Below, piece by piece: positions 5,837 through 8,246 of a DNA stretch of 8,246 nucleotides. Position numbers and translations under genes: made by a program. Under the pieces are notes generated by a model. The model was not told the DNA's origin and ran no database searches. It saw only the letters and a list, made by a program, of their open reading frames with translations. Source of the DNA: Comamonadaceae bacterium (GTDB taxonomy: Bacteria > Pseudomonadota > Gammaproteobacteria > Burkholderiales > Burkholderiaceae_C); assembly GCA_947454695.1 (NCBI GenBank), contig CANGMW010000110.1:1-8246 (forward strand), given 5' to 3'. Positions within the stretch are counted from its first letter, which is position 1. Each line of letters opens with the position of its first letter.

Positions 5837-7849
5837 ATGAACTTGGCTGATCAGGTCGAAGCGGCCTTTGACCAACAGAGTTGGTTGGCCCAATCGGTGC
5901 CTTCTTTTTTGTCGCGCACAGGGCAAACCGACATGGCCCGAGCGGTGGCACGCACCATCAGCGAGGGCGGCGTTCTGGTCGTCGAAGCGGGCACCGGCGT
6001 TGGAAAAACTTTCGCGTACCTGGTGCCGGCCCTGCTCAGCGGGGAAAAGATCATTTTGTCCACTGCCACAAAGAACTTGCAGGACCAGCTGTTCGGGCGT
6101 GATTTACCCCGTTTGATCGCTGCTTTAGGATTGCCCGTTCAGGCGGCCTTGCTCAAAGGCCGCAGCAGCTATTTGTGTCTTCATCGGCTCTCATTGGCGC
6201 GTCAAGACCACAGCTTGTCCAGCACCTTGACAGCCAGGGCCCTAGGACGCATCGAGGTGTGGGCGCAGTCCACACGCAGCGGTGACTTGGCTGAACTGCC
6301 AGGTTTGGATGAACGCTCCCCTTTAATTCCGCTGGTCACTTCCACGCGCGACAACTGCCTGGGCGCGCCATGCCCGAGTTTTCGCAATTGCCATGTCAAT
6401 CTGGCACGACGCGAGGCCATGGCCGCCGATGTGGTGGTGATCAACCACCACCTGTTTTTTGCTGATCTGGCGGTGCGCGAATCGGGCATGGCCGAGTTGC
6501 TGCCGACTGCACGCTGCGTGGTTTTTGATGAGGCGCATCAGATCAATGAAACCGGTGTTCAATTTTTAGGCCGACACCTTTCCAGTGCGCAAATTCTGGA
6601 GTTCGGCCGCGACATGTTGGCTTGTGGCCTTCAGCAGGCGCGCGGTCTGGTCGATTGGGCTCACAACGCGTCGGTTCTGGAGCGTGCGGCGCGCGATTTG
6701 CGCTTATGTGTGGGCAAGACCGCCCCAGGCGCCAAGCTCAATTGGACCGAGGACGTACCCCAGGGTGTGGATGCCTTCGCTTGGCAGGAGGCTTTAGAGC
6801 AACTGGCCAACGCGGCCACCCAGGCCCACGAAGGCCTGATCCGCGTGCAAGAAATCTCACCTGACTTGGTGCGGCTGGCTGAACGGGCGCGGGAAATACT
6901 GCAGCAGATTGATTTTTTCCGACAAGCCTGCGCAGATGGTTCGGTGCGCTGGGTCGATGTCGGCACGCACCTGAGATTGGTGGAGTCCCCCTTGGACATT
7001 GCGCAAGCTGTTCAAGAAAAACTGTTGGTCGCGCCCGTGGCCGATGCTTCGCCCAAGTCTTGGATTTTCACTTCCGCCACACTTGGTGACGAAGCCAGCC
7101 TGCGGTGGTTCACGGAACCCTGTGGCTTGGACCATGCCACCGTATTACGCGTACAAAGCCCATTTGACTATCCCAACCAGGCGGCAGTGTTTGTGCCCCG
7201 GGGTTTGGCTAAGCCTGCAGACCCGCGACACAGCGAGGAGGTGGCCGCGTTGGTGGCCAAACTGAGCCTGCCTTTAGGTGGAAGAACCTTGGTGTTGACC
7301 ACCACTTTGCGGGCCTTGCGCGCCATCAGCGAAGCCCTCCAAAGTCACTTATCGGCCACGTCCAGCCTGGAAGTGTTGTCACAAGGTCAGCTTCCAAAAC
7401 GTGAATTGATGGCGAGATTTTTGCAAGGCCATCACGATGGTCAAAGGGGCTGCGTGTTGGTGGCTTCTGCATCGTTTTGGGAAGGGGTGGACATTCCCGG
7501 CGACGCTTTGCAGATGGTGGTGATTGACAAATTGCCGTTTCCTCCGCCCAACGATCCCTTGGTTCAAGCCAGGACGCGAAGGCTGGAGGCCACTGGGCGC
7601 AGCCCGTTCAACGATTACTTCATACCGGAGGCTGCTGTGGCCCTTAAGCAGGGCGCTGGGCGCCTGATTCGGCGCGAAACCGACTCAGGGCTCTTGGTGA
7701 TATGCGACATGAGATTGGCCACCATGGGCTATGGACGCCGCTTACTAGCGGCATTACCGCCGATGCGACAACTCAAGTCTGAAGACGAGGCGCTGGATTA
7801 TTTGGGCACGCTCACCAAAGCTTCCACCACGGATCCGACTTCGTTTTGA
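5837..7849 (+). CDS. yoaA: ATP-dependent DNA helicase, YoaA/DinG family (XPD-like, iron-sulphur)
   Basis: This 670-residue superfamily 2 helicase is of the XPD/DinG type; such enzymes unwind DNA 5'-3' and act in repair and at stalled forks. Motifs: Walker A EAGTGVGKT with Lys57; motif Ia ILSTATKNLQDQL; four cysteines Cys114 (GRSSYLC), Cys174, Cys179 and Cys185 (NCLGAPCPSFRNC) that match the Fe-S cluster ligands of XPD proteins; VVVINHHLFFADL; the DEAH box at Asp231-His234; IFTSATLGD; FWEGVDIPGD from about 547; and motif VI QGAGRLIRR at 605-613. The segments LLKGRSSYLCL, PLVTSTRDNCLG and VRESGMAELLP resemble E. coli YoaA more than DinG, so yoaA is preferred; annotation pipelines may call it dinG. 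E. coli YoaA works with the HolC subunit of DNA polymerase III; that partnership is assumed here only by homology. Start is ATG 5837. The 3' end overlaps bamD by 38 bp. Confidence 0.93.
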   Translation: MNLADQVEAAFDQQSWLAQSVPSFLSRTGQTDMARAVARTISEGGVLVVEAGTGVGKTFAYLVPALLSGEKIILSTATKNLQDQLFGRDLPRLIAALGLPVQAALLKGRSSYLCLHRLSLARQDHSLSSTLTARALGRIEVWAQSTRSGDLAELPGLDERSPLIPLVTSTRDNCLGAPCPSFRNCHVNLARREAMAADVVVINHHLFFADLAVRESGMAELLPTARCVVFDEAHQINETGVQFLGRHLSSAQILEFGRDMLACGLQQARGLVDWAHNASVLERAARDLRLCVGKTAPGAKLNWTEDVPQGVDAFAWQEALEQLANAATQAHEGLIRVQEISPDLVRLAERAREILQQIDFFRQACADGSVRWVDVGTHLRLVESPLDIAQAVQEKLLVAPVADASPKSWIFTSATLGDEASLRWFTEPCGLDHATVLRVQSPFDYPNQAAVFVPRGLAKPADPRHSEEVAALVAKLSLPLGGRTLVLTTTLRALRAISEALQSHLSATSSLEVLSQGQLPKRELMARFLQGHHDGQRGCVLVASASFWEGVDIPGDALQMVVIDKLPFPPPNDPLVQARTRRLEATGRSPFNDYFIPEAAVALKQGAGRLIRRETDSGLLVICDMRLATMGYGRRLLAALPPMRQLKSEDEALDYLGTLTKASTTDPTSF

Positions 7850-8246
7850 AACCGGAAGTGAGGTATTCGCTTTGCGGGTAGTTCAGCTCAAGCACGCGCT
7901 TGGCATCATCGCGCTGCTGCGGCATGCCTAAAGATTCGTAGCATTTGTACAAAATGAAGAGGGCGTCTTCCAGCACAGGGGCATCGTTGTAGTCCAACAG
8001 CGCCTGTTGCACACGGTTAATGGAAGCCAGGTAGGCGCCACGTGAGTAGTAGTAGCGCGCGACATGAACTTCGTATTGAGCCAACAAATTGACGATGTAG
8101 CCCATCCGCTGCTTGGCGTCCAAAGCGTAGCGTGAGCTGGGGAAACGGATCACCACTTCTTTGAATGAGGCAAAAGATTCTTTGGCAGCCTGCTGGTCAC
8201 GCTCGGACAGATCCTGGCGAGTGAACCACGAGAAGAGTCCCAAATC
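7812..8246 (-). CDS. bamD: Outer membrane assembly lipoprotein BamD (ComL), C-terminal part, truncated by the window edge
   Basis: The last 144 residues of BamD are visible. BamD is an outer-membrane lipoprotein of the BAM complex that inserts beta-barrel proteins; it faces the periplasm and is built from TPR-like helical repeats. Recognisable parts are ESFASFKEVVIRFPSSRYA, DAKQRMGYIVNLLAQYEVHVARYYYSRGAYLASINR, and the C-terminal DALFILYKCYESLG followed by AKRVLELNYPQSEY, in the order expected of TPR repeats 3-5. The frame stays open through the window end (8246 reads GAT), so the TTG at 8243 is an internal Leu codon; the lipoprotein signal and N-terminal repeats lie outside. The C-terminus ends WWKLW, as in related Burkholderiales proteins I recall. 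The stop (7812-7814) lies inside the helicase coding region. No terminator is evident after it. Confidence 0.93.
   Translation of the reverse strand, partial: DLGLFSWFTRQDLSERDQQAAKESFASFKEVVIRFPSSRYALDAKQRMGYIVNLLAQYEVHVARYYYSRGAYLASINRVQQALLDYNDAPVLEDALFILYKCYESLGMPQQRDDAKRVLELNYPQSEYLTSGFKTKSDPWWKLW

Noticed and set aside
5690..5926. Minus-strand 78-codon frame in the divergent gap and helicase start
   Set aside because: It would start inside the helicase and end just upstream of the phosphatase. I see no domain or ribosome-binding site, and the Arg-rich N-terminal half is antisense to the helicase. An FHA-like partner of the phosphatase was considered, but no FHA motif is present.
1..8246. 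Mobile element, CRISPR, tRNA or prophage content
   Set aside because: No transposase or integrase-like protein, no spaced direct repeats, and no tRNA-like cloverleaf was seen. Intergenic space is too small for a cargo region.

Overview
The window reads as ordinary chromosomal DNA of a betaproteobacterium, most likely Burkholderiales and probably Comamonadaceae-like (Limnohabitans, Rhodoferax or Polaromonas type). This rests on the protein sequences (the LpdA GGPAPGGTCTNVGC active-site loop, the YQQD-type PP2C, the WWKLW tail of BamD), the gene order 2-oxoglutarate dehydrogenase followed by zapE, and a moderately high GC content judged by eye. No mobile element, tRNA, rRNA, CRISPR array or phage gene is visible.

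Layout. Bases 1-4893 form one plus-strand run: the 3' end of sucA (E1), odhB/sucB (E2), lpdA (E3), zapE (AFG1-type ATPase linked to cell division) and a small predicted secreted protein. Bases 4907-5662 hold a minus-strand PP2C-type Ser/Thr phosphatase that converges on that run with 13 bp between the stop codons. A 174-bp divergent gap follows (5663-5836). A plus-strand XPD-like iron-sulphur helicase of the YoaA/DinG family occupies 5837-7849. The 3' part of bamD lies on the minus strand from 7812 to the window end and overlaps the helicase tail-to-tail by 38 bp.

How the genes fit together. The first three genes encode the 2-oxoglutarate dehydrogenase complex of the TCA cycle: E1 decarboxylates 2-oxoglutarate, E2 carries succinyl on its lipoyl arm to CoA, and E3 reoxidises the arm with NAD+. 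Tight spacing (10 nt odhB-lpdA, 37 nt lpdA-zapE, a 4-nt ATGA overlap from zapE to the small gene) suggests that zapE and the small protein are expressed with this complex. The phosphatase, helicase and BamD genes are separate housekeeping units.

No undescribed system is obvious. The items most worth checking are two tandem stem-loops in the 106-nt sucA-odhB spacer, a 13-codon mini-ORF that links the lpdA stop to the zapE GTG start, the uncharacterised secreted CX8C protein coupled to zapE, paired stem-loops around the convergent stop codons near 4900, and the yoaA/bamD 3' overlap.
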